A stretch of DNA of 64,000 nt. Origin: Alphaproteobacteria bacterium. Lineage in GTDB: Bacteria; Pseudomonadota; Alphaproteobacteria; Ferrovibrionales; Ferrovibrionaceae. The position numbers and the translations under genes are program-made. A model generated the notes under the pieces. It was not told where the DNA came from, searched no databases, and saw nothing but the letters and a program-made list of their open reading frames with translations. Positions within the stretch are counted from its first letter, which is position 1; the number at the start of each line of letters is the position of its first letter. The stretch covers positions 1 through 64,000 of the forward strand of contig JAHCJR010000003.1 in assembly GCA_026126165.1 (NCBI GenBank). Reading direction: 5' to 3'. This document shows, piece after piece, positions 44,972 through 55,200 of this stretch.

Positions 44972-45933
44972 TCAACCGCATCCCCTGGGTCCTGGTGATC
45001 TTCCTCGTGGCGCTCTGGGTGCCGTGGTATGGCTCGCGCTTCTATACTTTCCTTGCCACCGATATCGCCATCCTGGCGCTTTTTGCGCTCAGCCTGAACC
45101 TTCTGCTTGGCTATACCGGTCTGGTTTCGTTTGGACATGCCGCGTATTTCGGCATCGGCGCCTATACCTCGGCGATCCTGATGAAGACGCATGGCGTGCC
45201 GTTCGCGGTGAGTTTTCCCGCGGCCGGCGTGATGGCTGCTGCCTTCGCGCTGGTGTTCGGATATTTCTGCGTGCGCCTGACCAAGATCTATTTTGCCATG
45301 CTGACGCTGGCCTTCGCGCAGATCGTCTGGGCGATCTGCTTCAAGTGGAACGACGTCACCGGCGGCGAGCAGGGCATGCCGAACGTGCCCTATCCCGACA
45401 TGTCATGGATGGCGGCAATACCCGGCCTCGGCGGCCTGCGCCTGGGCGACCAGTTCTATCTTCTGGTGCTGGTGCTGGTCGCGCTCGCCGTGGCGGCCCT
45501 GCGACGCATCGTCTCCTCGCCGTTCGGACGTATGTTGACTGTCATACGTGAGAATCCGGAGCGGGCGGAGTTCATCGGCATCAATGTCCGCCGCTACCAG
45601 CTCGCCGCGTTCGCCGTCGCCGGTTTCTTCGCCGGCCTGGCCGGCGCGCTCTTCGGCATCTTCAATCGCGGCGTCTTTCCGGATTTCGCCTATTGGACCA
45701 AGTCGGCGGAAGTCCTGATCATGACCATCCTTGGCGGCATGGGGCATTTCTGGGGACCGGCCGTCGGCGCGATGGTGCTGACGCTCCTCAACCAGCAGAT
45801 CACATCCTATACGGAATACTGGCCGCTGATCCTGGGCAGTATCCTGGTCGTGCTTCTGTTTGCTTTTCCGGGCGGGATCGTCGGCGCGCTGGTCTCGGCC
45901 GGCCGCCGCCTGACGAGGCGCGGGAATGCTTGA
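44968..45933 (+). CDS. livM: Liv-type ABC transporter permease (LivM)
   Basis: A 321-residue inner-membrane permease. ATG 44968 overlaps the livH stop, and this frame's upstream part runs through livH and is not coding. LivM motifs: LSLNLLLGYTGLVSFGHAAYFGIGAY, VIRENPERAEFIGINVRRYQLAAFAVAG, and ILGGMGHFWGPAVGAMVL. It pairs with LivH. The end overlaps livG by eight bases. Confidence 0.95.
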   Translation: MINRIPWVLVIFLVALWVPWYGSRFYTFLATDIAILALFALSLNLLLGYTGLVSFGHAAYFGIGAYTSAILMKTHGVPFAVSFPAAGVMAAAFALVFGYFCVRLTKIYFAMLTLAFAQIVWAICFKWNDVTGGEQGMPNVPYPDMSWMAAIPGLGGLRLGDQFYLLVLVLVALAVAALRRIVSSPFGRMLTVIRENPERAEFIGINVRRYQLAAFAVAGFFAGLAGALFGIFNRGVFPDFAYWTKSAEVLIMTILGGMGHFWGPAVGAMVLTLLNQQITSYTEYWPLILGSILVVLLFAFPGGIVGALVSAGRRLTRRGNA

Positions 45934-46663
45934 GCTTCGCGACCTGCACAAGCGCTTCGGCGGTTTCAGTGCCGTGGCCGGCGTCAGCCTCGAGCTGCCG
46001 AAAGGCTCCATCATGGCGATCATCGGCCCGAACGGCGCGGGGAAGTCGACGCTGTTCAACCTGATCACCGGGCACATCCCGCCCAGTGCCGGGCAGGTGT
46101 TGCTGGCCGGCCGCGACATTACCGGCGCGCCGCCCTACGAGATCTGCCGCCTTGGCGTCGGCCGCTCGTTCCAGCGTACCAACATCTTCCCGCATTTGAG
46201 CGTTTTCGAGTGCATCCAGGCGGCGCTGATCGCCCATCACCGGATGGGGCGGAATTTCTGGCGCCGTTCCGAAACGCTCTATCGGACCGAAACGCTAGCG
46301 CTGCTGCGCTCCCTTGGCCTCGCCGACAAGGCGGACAGCCCGGCCGGCGCCCTGTCGCATGGCAACCAGAAACAGATCGAGCTTGGTATCGCGCTGGCCA
46401 GCGATCCCGAAATCCTGCTGCTCGACGAGCCGACGGCCGGCATGTCCGCGGTGGAGACGCACGAAACGATCGACCTGATCGCCCGCATCGCGCGCGAGCG
46501 CAGGCTCACACTGCTCTTTACCGAGCATGACATGGAGGTCGTGTTTTCCATCGCGCAGAGCATCGGCGTGCTGCACCAGGGCCGGCTGATCGCACTCGGC
46601 GCGCCCGAAGCGGTGCGCGCCGATCCGGAAGTGCGCCGCGTCTATCTGGGAGAGCGCGAATGA
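45926..46663 (+). CDS. livG: Liv-type ABC transporter ATP-binding protein (LivG)
   Basis: A 245-residue ATPase with Walker A GPNGAGKST, signature LSHGNQKQIELGIAL (LSHG instead of LSGG, common in LivG), Walker B ILLLDEPTAGMS and H-loop FTEHDMEVVF. The length and the C-terminal LGERE are typical of LivG. It drives transport with LivF; its stop overlaps the livF start as ATGA. Confidence 0.95.
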   Translation: MLELRDLHKRFGGFSAVAGVSLELPKGSIMAIIGPNGAGKSTLFNLITGHIPPSAGQVLLAGRDITGAPPYEICRLGVGRSFQRTNIFPHLSVFECIQAALIAHHRMGRNFWRRSETLYRTETLALLRSLGLADKADSPAGALSHGNQKQIELGIALASDPEILLLDEPTAGMSAVETHETIDLIARIARERRLTLLFTEHDMEVVFSIAQSIGVLHQGRLIALGAPEAVRADPEVRRVYLGERE

Positions 46664-47367
46664 GCGCGCTCCTCGCCCTGCACGACATCCACACCGCCTA
46701 CGGCCTCTCGCGCGTCCTGTTCGGTATCTCGCTCGAGATCGCGGCCGGCGAATGCGTCTGCCTGCTGGGCCGCAATGGCGTCGGCAAGACGACCACCATG
46801 CGCTCCATCATGGGCCTGACGCGGCCGAGTTCCGGGCGCGTGGTGTGGAAGGGCGGGGACATAGCTGGCTGGCCACCGCACCGCGTGGCGAAAGCCGGAA
46901 TAGGCCTGGTGCCGGAGGATCGGCGCGTTTTCGCCGAACTCACGGTCTGGGAGAATCTGGACGTGGCGCAGCGCGCCTGCCGCAGGCCCGGCCCATGGAA
47001 CGTGCAACGGGTCTACGAGGTCTTTCCCAAGCTGCGGGAACTCGCCGACCGGCAGGCGGGATTCCTCTCCGGCGGCGAGCAGCAGATGCTCACCATCGGC
47101 CGCACCCTGATGTGCAATCCCGAACTGCTTCTGCTCGACGAACCATCCGAAGGACTGGCGCCGCTCGTCGTCGACCGTCTGCTCGAGCAGGTCGGCGAAC
47201 TGAAGCAGCAGGGCCTCACCATTCTTCTGGCGGAACAGGGGGTGGATTTTTCCCTTCGCCTCGCCGACCGGGTCTATGTGCTGGAGAAGGGCACGGTCCG
47301 GCATTCCGGACCGGCCCTGGAACTGCGCGAGGATGCCGCGTTGCGCGACCGCCTGCTTGCCTTGTGA
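46660..47367 (+). CDS. livF: Liv-type ABC transporter ATP-binding protein (LivF)
   Basis: A 235-residue ATPase with Walker A GRNGVGKTT, signature LSGGEQQMLTIGRTL, Walker B LLLLDEPSEGLAP and the EQGVDF H-loop replacement typical of LivF (Gln-Gly in place of His). It completes the five-part importer LivJHMGF. Thirty bases separate it from a tautomerase-like gene. Confidence 0.94.
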   Translation: MSALLALHDIHTAYGLSRVLFGISLEIAAGECVCLLGRNGVGKTTTMRSIMGLTRPSSGRVVWKGGDIAGWPPHRVAKAGIGLVPEDRRVFAELTVWENLDVAQRACRRPGPWNVQRVYEVFPKLRELADRQAGFLSGGEQQMLTIGRTLMCNPELLLLDEPSEGLAPLVVDRLLEQVGELKQQGLTILLAEQGVDFSLRLADRVYVLEKGTVRHSGPALELREDAALRDRLLAL

Positions 47368-47397
47368 GAGCTTCAACCGGAGGAAAGGAGCCCAATC

Positions 47398-47598
47398 ATG
47401 CCGTTCGTGAATATCCGCATACTCGAAGGCCATTCGCAGCAGCGCAAGGACGAGATCAGCCGCCGCGTGACGTCCGCCATCAGCGAAGTGGCGGAACTCC
47501 CGAAGGAAGCGGTCTGGGTCGTGTTCGAGGACGTCAAGGCGGACGACTGGTATGTCGGCGCCAAGACCGTCAGCGAACTCAAGAAGCAGGCGAAGTAG
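47398..47598 (+). CDS. 4-oxalocrotonate tautomerase family small protein
   Basis: A 66-residue protein with Pro directly after the initiator Met (MPFVNIRILEG), the catalytic base of this superfamily once Met is removed. The length matches 4-oxalocrotonate tautomerase (about 62), and the EVAELPKEAVWVVFEDV strand fits the family. Members tautomerise 2-hydroxymuconates and related enols, often as hexamers. It is preceded by GGAGGAAAGGAG and lies two bases before the lactonase-like gene. By location it would tautomerise an intermediate of the imported compound. Confidence 0.88.
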   Translation: MPFVNIRILEGHSQQRKDEISRRVTSAISEVAELPKEAVWVVFEDVKADDWYVGAKTVSELKKQAK

Positions 47599-47600
47599 CC

Positions 47601-48491
47601 ATGTCGGTCGAGATCCGGGACGCACGGTTCTCCGCCGTCGTCGGCGAGGAGGTGGCGTTCGAGCAGATCGGCACCGGGTTCCTGTTCACCGAGGGGCCGC
47701 TCTGGCACCCCAGGGAGAGGTTCCTGCTGTTCAGCGACATGCCGGGCGATCACTTGCGCCGCTGGAGTGCCGACAAGGGCGTCAGCACCTTCCGCAAGCC
47801 CTGCAACATGTCGAACGGACTGACCTGGGATCGGCAGGGACGGCTGCTCGCCTGCGAGCATGCATCGAGCCAGGTGACCCGGACGGAAGCGGACGGGCGC
47901 ATCGGCGTGATCGCCAGCCACTACAACGGCAAGGAACTGAACAGCCCCAACGACATCGTGGTGCGGAGCGACGGCGGCATCTATTTCAGCGATCCGACTT
48001 ACGGGCGGATGGAGTATTACGGCCGGAAGCGCGAATGCGAGCTGGATTTCCGCGGCGTCTACCGGGCGGAGCCCGAGGGCGGCAAGCTCACCCTGCTCGC
48101 GGACGATTTCGCGCAGCCCAACGGTCTCTGTTTCTCGCTCGATGAGGCCCGGCTCTTCGTCAACGACACCGATCGGCAGCATATCCGCGTCTTCGACGTG
48201 CGTCCCGACGGCACGCTCGCCAACGGGCGCGTCTGGGCGGAGACGAAAGGTGACGGCGCGGGGGCGCCCGACGGCATGAAGATCGACAGCGCCGGGAACC
48301 TCTATTGCTGCGGGCCGGGCGGCATCCATGTCTTCGCGCCCGACGCCACCGCGCTCGGCGTCGTCAAGGTGCCGGAATACACCGCGAACTTCTGCTGGGG
48401 CGACGACGACATGCGGAGCCTGTTCATCACCGCCTCGACCTCGGTCTACCGGATGCGGGTCAAGGTTCCGGGTCGTCCCCAGCTCTATTGA
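47601..48491 (+). CDS. SMP-30/gluconolactonase family lactonase
   Basis: A 296-residue six-bladed propeller hydrolase. The calcium/metal-site residues of the family are visible: E in FLFTEGPLWHP, N in ELNSPNDIVV, and D in GAPDGMKID. ATG 47601 lies two bases after the tautomerase stop; the same frame upstream runs through livF and is not coding. Such enzymes hydrolyse sugar or other lactones. With the tautomerase it suggests a ring-cleavage or lactone step at the end of this catabolic block. Confidence 0.88.
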   Translation: MSVEIRDARFSAVVGEEVAFEQIGTGFLFTEGPLWHPRERFLLFSDMPGDHLRRWSADKGVSTFRKPCNMSNGLTWDRQGRLLACEHASSQVTRTEADGRIGVIASHYNGKELNSPNDIVVRSDGGIYFSDPTYGRMEYYGRKRECELDFRGVYRAEPEGGKLTLLADDFAQPNGLCFSLDEARLFVNDTDRQHIRVFDVRPDGTLANGRVWAETKGDGAGAPDGMKIDSAGNLYCCGPGGIHVFAPDATALGVVKVPEYTANFCWGDDDMRSLFITASTSVYRMRVKVPGRPQLY

Positions 48492-48559
48492 CGGATGTTT
48501 CGGGTGCCCCGGCGCGGAGTTCGGACTCGGTTCAGGCCGACGCTTGCGCCTTTCAACCA

Positions 48560-48591
48560 TTGATGGATCGGCGCGCGAGTTCTGGTAATAT
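48560..48591 (+). promoter_or_regulatory. Candidate extended -10 promoter of the HExxH gene
   Basis: TGGTAATAT at 48583-48591 matches an extended -10 element; TTGATG at 48560-48565 is a -35 candidate with a long 20-base spacer. It lies 27 bases before the ATG at 48618. Confidence 0.3.
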
Positions 48592-48617
48592 TGCGCGCTG
48601 GGCTGATGGGGGGCGCC

Positions 48618-49100
48618 ATGCCGCTGGGCGTGCTTGGCCTCGAATCCGAACCGGGCGATTGCTGGCCGGCGCGGGATCCGCGCCCCTGGCGCCGCGCCGA
48701 AGGGCTGGTGCGTCGCTTCGCCGCCGCCTTTCCCGAAATCAGGTACGACATTTTCGCCGGAACCGCGCTGGCGAACGCCCAGGCCTTCCGGCTCGGGCCG
48801 CTCCGCTGCGTGCGGCTCTATGGCGGCCTGGTGCGGCATCGGACGATCGGGCTGGCCGGGCTCGCCTTCGCGTTGGCGCACGAGACGGGCCACCATCTCG
48901 GCGGGCCGCCGGCCGATCCAGTTTATCCATGGCTGAGCAGCGAGGCGGCCGCGGACGAATGGGCGCTGGCCATCGGCCTGCCGCGGGTATTTGGCGCCGC
49001 GCGGGGACGAAGGCTCGGCGCACGTGGCCTCGCCCAGCGCGCGGCGCTGCGTGCCGCCCTCGGCGACGATGCTGCCGGCCGCGACGACCGGTCCCGCTGA
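48618..49100 (+). CDS. Small putative zinc metalloprotease with HExxH motif
   Basis: A 160-residue protein whose only clear motif is LAHETGHHLGG, with H88-E89-x-x-H92, a zincin active site, followed 17 residues later by SEAAADEWA (E109), which could supply the third zinc ligand as in M48- or ImmA-type peptidases. No transmembrane segment or clear signal peptide is seen, so it should be cytosolic. ATG 48618 is chosen for the GGGGGGC tract just upstream; ATG 48606 and TTG 48591 are in frame. It is 17 bases upstream of an unknown gene with a GGAGGA site, so the two are probably co-transcribed. Function otherwise unknown. Confidence 0.68.
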   Translation: MPLGVLGLESEPGDCWPARDPRPWRRAEGLVRRFAAAFPEIRYDIFAGTALANAQAFRLGPLRCVRLYGGLVRHRTIGLAGLAFALAHETGHHLGGPPADPVYPWLSSEAAADEWALAIGLPRVFGAARGRRLGARGLAQRAALRAALGDDAAGRDDRSR

Positions 49101-49117
49101 TCACGGAGGATGCCGCG

Positions 49118-49657
49118 ATGGGTCTCTTGTTCGACACCGAATTCACGATCGAGGTGGTGAACCGGCTCGACCGCCGATTCAACCAGACCGGCTTTGCCGA
49201 GGTGCGGAGCACGGACCGGCTGAAGGCCCTTTTCGATCCAGCGGGGAACCGCGCGTTGCGCCAGATATCGGTCGCCCTCGGCATCCATCCCGGACGTTCG
49301 CCCACCGACGAACCGGCACGGCGCTGGTGGCTGTTCCTGCTCAACCTGCATGACAAACGCGATCCGCGTGGCGCGAGGCTCGGCCCGAAGATCCGCGCCC
49401 TGATCTGGGAGGCCCTCGACAGTCCCGGCGCCGGTGCCGGCAGCCCGATCGTCGCCATCAAGTTCTGCGCCGTCGAAGGCACGCCGGAGGACGTCTTTTA
49501 CGAGGATGTCAGCCTGCCGGCAGAAGGCCAACCAAGGGATCGCTGGCCGCGCGTGCGCACCATCGTCCTGCAGACGCTACCGCATACCGGCAATGGGATC
49601 GCCCCGGACGAGAAGCTGAGCGAAGGGGAAGCGGCGGCGCCGGATAGCTCCAAGTAG
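49118..49657 (+). CDS. Uncharacterised protein next to the HExxH protein
   Basis: A 179-residue protein I do not recognise. It begins MGLLFDTEFTIEVVNRLDRRFN behind CGGAGGA, is soluble and mixed in charge, contains RRWWLFLLNLHDKRDPRGARLGPKI, and ends in an acidic, low-complexity tail. The N-terminal two thirds look alpha/beta and the protein may interact with the metalloprotease-like neighbour. GC and codon use match the surrounding genes, arguing that it is real. It converges on the aldolase gene with a seven-base gap. Confidence 0.6.
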   Translation: MGLLFDTEFTIEVVNRLDRRFNQTGFAEVRSTDRLKALFDPAGNRALRQISVALGIHPGRSPTDEPARRWWLFLLNLHDKRDPRGARLGPKIRALIWEALDSPGAGAGSPIVAIKFCAVEGTPEDVFYEDVSLPAEGQPRDRWPRVRTIVLQTLPHTGNGIAPDEKLSEGEAAAPDSSK

Positions 49658-49664
49658 CAGGCCG

Positions 49665-50477
49665 CTAGTCGAACATGTCGGGTGCGCGGGCGGCGAGTTC
49701 GTCGTAGATCGGCTGGAAGTGCAGCCAGCCGATATACTCGCTGCCCACATGCTCGCGGCTGTAGCGCGCCTTATCGTCGGGGATGCGCACCGGCGTGCGG
49801 CCGGTCGCCTCGACCATCAATTGCTGCCGGCAGCAGCGCTCGAGCGCCATGAACCAGAATGCGGCCGCGTCGATCGAATGGCGGCTGGCGGAAAAGAGGC
49901 CGTGGTTCTGATGGATCGCCGCCTTCACGCCCTTGAAGGCCGTGGCGACGCGCGGGCCGGCATCGTCCTCCACCGCCACCTGGCCGGCATCCTCGGTGAT
50001 CACGGCGTGGTCCTCGAAGAAGGCGCAGGCATCCTGCGTGATCGGCTCGAGCGGTCGGCCAAGCGCGGCGAAAGCCGTGCCATGGACGGTGTGTGCATGG
50101 CACATGGCGAGGATGTCGGGATGGGCTTCGTGCACGGCCGCGTGCAGCACGAAACCCGCCCGGTTGACCGCATACTCGCCCTCGACCACCTTGCCGGCAT
50201 GGTCCACGAGAATCAGGTTGGAGACCCTGACCTGCTCGAAATGCACGGCCATCGGGTTGGTCCAGTAGAGTTCCGGATGGGCCGGGTCGCGGATGGTGAG
50301 ATGGCCGGCGAAGCCGTAATCGAGCCGCTCGCGCGCAAAGGCGCGGCAGGCCGCGACCAGTCGCTTCTTGCGGTGCAGCCGCAATTCCTCGTTGGAGTTG
50401 AAACCGGGCTCTTCCGGGAACTTGAGACCCTTCTGCTCCGGCTGGTAGATGGATACGCGGCTGCCGAGATCGACCAT
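49665..50477 (-). CDS. Class II aldolase/adducin family protein
   Basis: A 270-residue cytosolic enzyme. Zinc-binding histidines are visible: H127/H129 in AMCHAHTVHG and H192 in IHQNHGLF. ATG 50477 is chosen because AGGGGG lies just upstream and the product begins MVDLGSRVSIYQPEQ; a longer start at 50537 adds 20 residues of poor character. The family includes fuculose-phosphate aldolases, epimerases and decarboxylases, and the members most like this one (KxFPEEPGFNS, GFAGHLTIRDP) are uncharacterised. The substrate is therefore open. Confidence 0.88.
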   Translation of the reverse strand: MVDLGSRVSIYQPEQKGLKFPEEPGFNSNEELRLHRKKRLVAACRAFARERLDYGFAGHLTIRDPAHPELYWTNPMAVHFEQVRVSNLILVDHAGKVVEGEYAVNRAGFVLHAAVHEAHPDILAMCHAHTVHGTAFAALGRPLEPITQDACAFFEDHAVITEDAGQVAVEDDAGPRVATAFKGVKAAIHQNHGLFSASRHSIDAAAFWFMALERCCRQQLMVEATGRTPVRIPDDKARYSREHVGSEYIGWLHFQPIYDELAARAPDMFD

Positions 50478-50554
50478 GCTCGCCCCCTGATGGCTGGCCG
50501 CCAAGACTAGACGGGCGGAAGGCATTGGAAAAGACACCCTGACGCTCTGCGGTT

Positions 50555-50583
50555 TTGCGCAGGCCAGTAACCATCCCTAGAAT
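50555..50583 (+). promoter_or_regulatory. Candidate promoter of the HerA-like ATPase gene
   Basis: TTGCGC at 50555-50560 and TAGAAT at 50578-50583 are separated by an ideal 17 bases, 31 bases ahead of the ATG at 50614. Confidence 0.45.
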
Positions 50584-50613
50584 GCGGGTGGCAGGTAAGG
50601 GAGCAGATAGGCG

Positions 50614-52194
50614 ATGCCGGTCCAGCAGAACGACAAGCTTTTCCTCGGCGCCAGTTCGAAACCCGAATATCTCGCGCTGCGCTTCGCCAACCGTCACGGC
50701 CTTGTCGCCGGCGCGACCGGGACCGGCAAGACGATCACCTTGCAGATACTCGCGGAAGGTTTCTCCAATGCGGGCGTTCCCGTCTTTTGCGCCGACATCA
50801 AGGGCGACGTGGCCGGCCTGGCCGCCTCGGGCGAGGAAAAGGACTTCCTCATCAAGCGCGCGAAGAAGATAAAGTTTGCCGGTGAGTATCGCCACGAAGC
50901 CTTTCCGGTCGTCTTCTGGGATCTTTTCGGGAAGGACGGGCACCCGATCCGCACCACGGTGTCGGAGATGGGGCCGCTTCTTCTCGCCCGGATCCTCGGC
51001 CTGAACGAGACGCAGGAAGGCGTGCTCAACATCGCCTTCCGCCTTGCCGACGATGAAGGCTTGCTGCTGCTTGATCTCAAGGATCTGCGGGCGCTGCTGG
51101 CCCACGTGGCCGAGCGAGCGAGCGAGCTTGGCGCGCGCTATGGCAACGTCTCGAAGGCGAGCGTCGGCGCGCTGCAGCGCTCACTGCTCGTGCTCGAGGA
51201 GCAGGGCGGCGCCCGCTTTTTCGGCGAGCCGGCGCTGCACGTATCTGAACTGATACGTACGACCCGCGACGGGCGCGGCGTCATCAATATCCTCGCGGCG
51301 AACACGCTGATGCAGTCGCCGCGCCTCTATGCGACCTTTCTGCTCTGGCTGCTTTCCGAACTGTTCGAGGAACTGCCGGAAATCGGCGATCCGGAGAAGC
51401 CACGCCTCGTCTTCTTCTTCGACGAGGCGCACCTGCTGTTCGAGGACGCGCCGAAGGCATTGCTGAAGAAGATCGAGCAGATCGCCCGCCTGATCCGCTC
51501 GAAGGGCGTCGGCATCTATTTCGTGACGCAGAACCCGCTGGACGTGCCCGATACGGTTCTGTCCCAGCTCGGCAACCGCATCCAGCACGCGCTGCGCGCC
51601 TTCACGCCGCGCGACATGAAGGCGGTGAAGGCAGCGGCCGATACCTTCCGGCCGAACCCGGAATTTTCCGCCTTCGAGGCCATCACCCGGCTCGAAGTGG
51701 GCGAGGCGCTGGTCTCCACTCTCGAAGGCAAAGGCGTGCCCTCGGTGGTGCAGCGGACGCTGATCCGTCCGCCGTCCTCGCGCATCGGCACGCTCACGGC
51801 GCAGGAGCGTCGCGCCGTCATTGCCGCGAGCCCGATCGGGATCGCATATGACAAGACCGTGGATCGCGAATCCGCTTACGAAATTCTGGCGACTGATGTC
51901 GACACGAAGGTCGCGGCCGCTCCGGCTCCCGCGCCGTCGACGGAAGGTCAGACCGAAACCGGTACAGCCGGCGGCGTCGGCGGCTGGCTCGGCGATATCC
52001 TTGGCACTAGCCGCCCGCGCGGCAAGCGCCTGACCACCTCGCAACATGTCGCGCGTTCGGTGACGCGCACCGTCACCACCCGCGTCGCCGGCGGCCTCGC
52101 GGCCGAGGTCGGAAAATCGGTTGCCGGTTCGCTCGGCGCGTCCATCGGCCGCGCAGTGGTGCGCGGCATCCTGGGCGGCATCCTCAGGCGGTGA
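50614..52194 (+). CDS. HerA/YjgR-type DUF853 ATPase
   Basis: A 526-residue P-loop ATPase of the HerA/FtsK group. Walker [11 protein letters not shown] is near residue 33, a conserved [11 protein letters not shown] follows, Walker B is [13 protein letters not shown], and [28 protein letters not shown] carries the sensor/arginine-finger region. The length and the C-terminal [11 protein letters not shown] tail match YjgR of Escherichia coli, whose role is not well defined; a hexameric nucleic-acid motor is likely. The middle of the C-terminal part is an alanine/proline linker. It converges on the cyclase-ATPase gene with six bases between stops. Confidence 0.92.
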   Translation: MPVQQNDKLFLGASSKPEYLALRFANRHGLVAGATGTGKTITLQILAEGFSNAGVPVFCADIKGDVAGLAASGEEKDFLIKRAKKIKFAGEYRHEAFPVVFWDLFGKDGHPIRTTVSEMGPLLLARILGLNETQEGVLNIAFRLADDEGLLLLDLKDLRALLAHVAERASELGARYGNVSKASVGALQRSLLVLEEQGGARFFGEPALHVSELIRTTRDGRGVINILAANTLMQSPRLYATFLLWLLSELFEELPEIGDPEKPRLVFFFDEAHLLFEDAPKALLKKIEQIARLIRSKGVGIYFVTQNPLDVPDTVLSQLGNRIQHALRAFTPRDMKAVKAAADTFRPNPEFSAFEAITRLEVGEALVSTLEGKGVPSVVQRTLIRPPSSRIGTLTAQERRAVIAASPIGIAYDKTVDRESAYEILATDVDTKVAAAPAPAPSTEGQTETGTAGGVGGWLGDILGTSRPRGKRLTTSQHVARSVTRTVTTRVAGGLAAEVGKSVAGSLGASIGRAVVRGILGGILRR

Positions 52195-52200
52195 AAGACT

Positions 52201-55200
52201 CTAGACTGCCATCGTCCGCCGCGCCTTGTGCAGATCGGGAAGCGCCGTCCGGTGCTGCAGGTTTTCGCCGGTCTCGATAAGGCGATCGAGTTCGGCCGCC
52301 AGCCCGGCGGAACGCTCGCCGCGCAGGGCTCGCGCCAGCGCAAGTCCGCGATCGGCGTAGAAGAGCAGGGCGACCATCTGCGGCTCGGTGCAGTAATCCT
52401 TCAGGGCACGCGCATGGCGCGCCGCCTCCTCGTACTCGCCGCTGCCGAGGGACGCATCGATGATCCTGGTCCTGAAGAAGATGTGGTTATGGCTGATCGA
52501 ACCCTTCTCGAGCAGCACTTCCGCTTCGGCCGCGACCGCCTGCCTCTCCGCAAGGTCGTCCGTCATTGCCGCGAGTGCCCCCAGGATCATCGGCCCCATA
52601 TATGCCATGCCGGCTTCGCGGATGATCGCCACGGCGCGGCGGACCCTTCGCAATGCCTCGGCCGCCTTGCCTTCCATATATTCGACATCGGCAAGAAAGC
52701 ATTCCGATTCGGCCTCGAAGCGGCGGGCGCCGAGCCGGACCGCCAGCGCGGTGGCAGCCCGAGCGTGGTGGGCGGCGCGCTCCAGATTGCCGAGAGGCTT
52801 GTAGCAGACGTGAGCCGAATGATGCGCGATCATCTCGGCCCGGCCGTGCCCCACCCGCCGTGCAGCCTCGACCGCGGCCAGGGCGGCCTCCAGCGCCGGA
52901 CCGATTGCACCGCACCAAAGCGACGTAATGGCGATCATCGGCAGATTCGCGACCTCGGTCCGGCCGAAACCGTGCCTGCGGCTGACCGCGGCACATTCCG
53001 CAAAGCGCTGGCTGGCACTGTGGTAGCGGCCGCGCATGTATTCGGCATCGCCCAACCCGCCAAGGGCGGCGGCCTCCATCTCGGCCGAACCCGCCTGCCG
53101 CGCCAGTTCCAGGGCACGCGTGTGTTCGCGCAGGCAGCCTTCGATCTCCCCGCGCGGAAACAGCAGGTTGCCCCTGATGAAGCGCGCTCGCGCCGCCTCG
53201 GCGACAAGGCCAAGGCGGTCCGCGATTGCCTGCGCGACGTCCAGATCGGTCAGCGCGCCATCCAGATCCTCGGTGATCCGCTTGACACCGGCCATGCCAA
53301 GCAAGGCACGACAGCGCGCCGCATCGTCGTCCGCTGCCGCGCGGGCTTCCTCGAATGCCGCGCGGGCCCCTGTCAGCTCGCCGGTATCGTGCTCCACCTC
53401 CCCCAGCGCGAGGGAGAGCGCCACCCTGTCCGCCGGCAGTTTCGCAAGTCCTCTGCCCCTTGTCAGAAGCGCAATCGCCGCGGCGTAGCGGTAGCTTGCC
53501 GCTTCCGCCCGGGCCGCCTCCAGAAAGGCGGCAGGTGCCCGCTCATCCCCGGCAAGCTCGAGATGTTCGGCATGAAGCACCGGGTCGCCTCCTGCGAACC
53601 ATTCGGCTGCTTTCCGGTGCAGACGAGCGCGCGCGGCGGTCAGGATCGAGCCATAGACCGCGTCGCGGATCAGCGCATGGGCAAAGAGGTAATCCTCACC
53701 CTCCGGCCGAATGAGCTGCTGGCGAAGCAGTTCGGTGCAGCCATAGTCCGGCGCATCGAGCAGATGCCGAAGTGAAGCCAACGAGAATCGCTGCCCGAAA
53801 ACCGATGCGGCCTGAAGGGCGCGCTTGTCGAGCGGCCTGAGCCGGTCCATCCGCGCCTGCACGAGACTCTGGATCGAGCCCGGCACCTCGCTCGCCGCCG
53901 AAGCGTTCTCGATGACGCTCTGCAGAAGTTGCTCCAGGAACAATGGATTGCCGGCCGCCCGTTCGAGGCATTCCGTCAGCCGGTCCTCGTTCGCCCGGGC
54001 GAAGCTCGCCGCCATCTCGCGCGCCTCGCCGAGGCGGAGCGGTCCCAGATTGATGATGCTGATCGGCCGGTCCAGTGCGATCGTGCGCCAGGCGGTTTCC
54101 ATCGGGTCGCCTTCCGGCCGGGTCGTGGCCAGCAGGGCCACGCGGTTATCGCCGGCCGCCGCCATGACCGCCGAGAGACTGTCGAGCGTCGCGGTATCGG
54201 CCCAATGCAGGTCTTCGACCATGACAAGTTGGGGCATGTCGCGGCTGGCCCAGGTGACCAGGCCTGCCAGCAGTGTCCTGCGGCCCTCGCGCCGCGCGGT
54301 ATCGTCCATCGCGTCGTAGAGCGCGCGCAACTCCAGTGGCTGCGGCAGATCGAGCAGGTCGTTGACGAACACCCTGTCGGCGGCCGCGAAAGCCCCGGCG
54401 GCGAGAGCCGCGTCCGCCGCGCGGCCGCGCTCCTCCCTTGTGCTGGAGGAGGGGAGCCCGAGCAGGCTGCGCACCAGGGCGGGAACCGCGGCCTGTCCCT
54501 TGCGCGAGCCGAAATCGAGCACCAGGCTGCGATGCAGGGCAAATCCGCACTCGAGCGCGGCGCGGGCGACCTCCTCGGCGAGGCGGGTCTTGCCGATCCC
54601 GGCCGGGCCGCGCAGGAGGATCGTCTGCCCATCTCCCCTGGCCACCACCTCCTGCAGGATGGCCCGGCATTGGCCAAGTTCGGCCCGTCGCCCGACGAAG
54701 GGTGTTCCGCGCCGCTCGCCTGCCGGCTCCTGCGCGCCGTCGATACGCCAGACCTCGACCGGGCGCTCGATGCCTTTCAGTCGCCGGGGACCCAGTCGGG
54801 TGGTGGTAAACCGCCCGGCGACTTGTCGTTGCACAGAGCCGGAGATCAGGGTCTCGCCTGGCCCGGCCAGTCCCTGCAGTCGCGCCGCCAGGTTCACCGA
54901 ATCGCCGATCACCGTATACTCGCGATGGCTGTCGCTGCCGGTGCCGCTGGCCACGACCTGACCGCTGGCGATGCCGACATGGAGCGCCAGCACGCCGCCG
55001 CCCGGCAGGGCGATTGCGCCGGCCGCCTCGTGCATGGCAAGTGCGGCGCGCGCGGCTCTCTCGGGGTCGTTGTCATGGGTGACCGGCGCGCCGAACACGG
55101 CCATGACGCCATCGCCCATATGCTTGTCCACCGTGCCGCCGAACTCCTCGACGATCCTGTCGGCGGCCTCGAAGTACCGGTTCAGCAGCTTGTGCATCTC

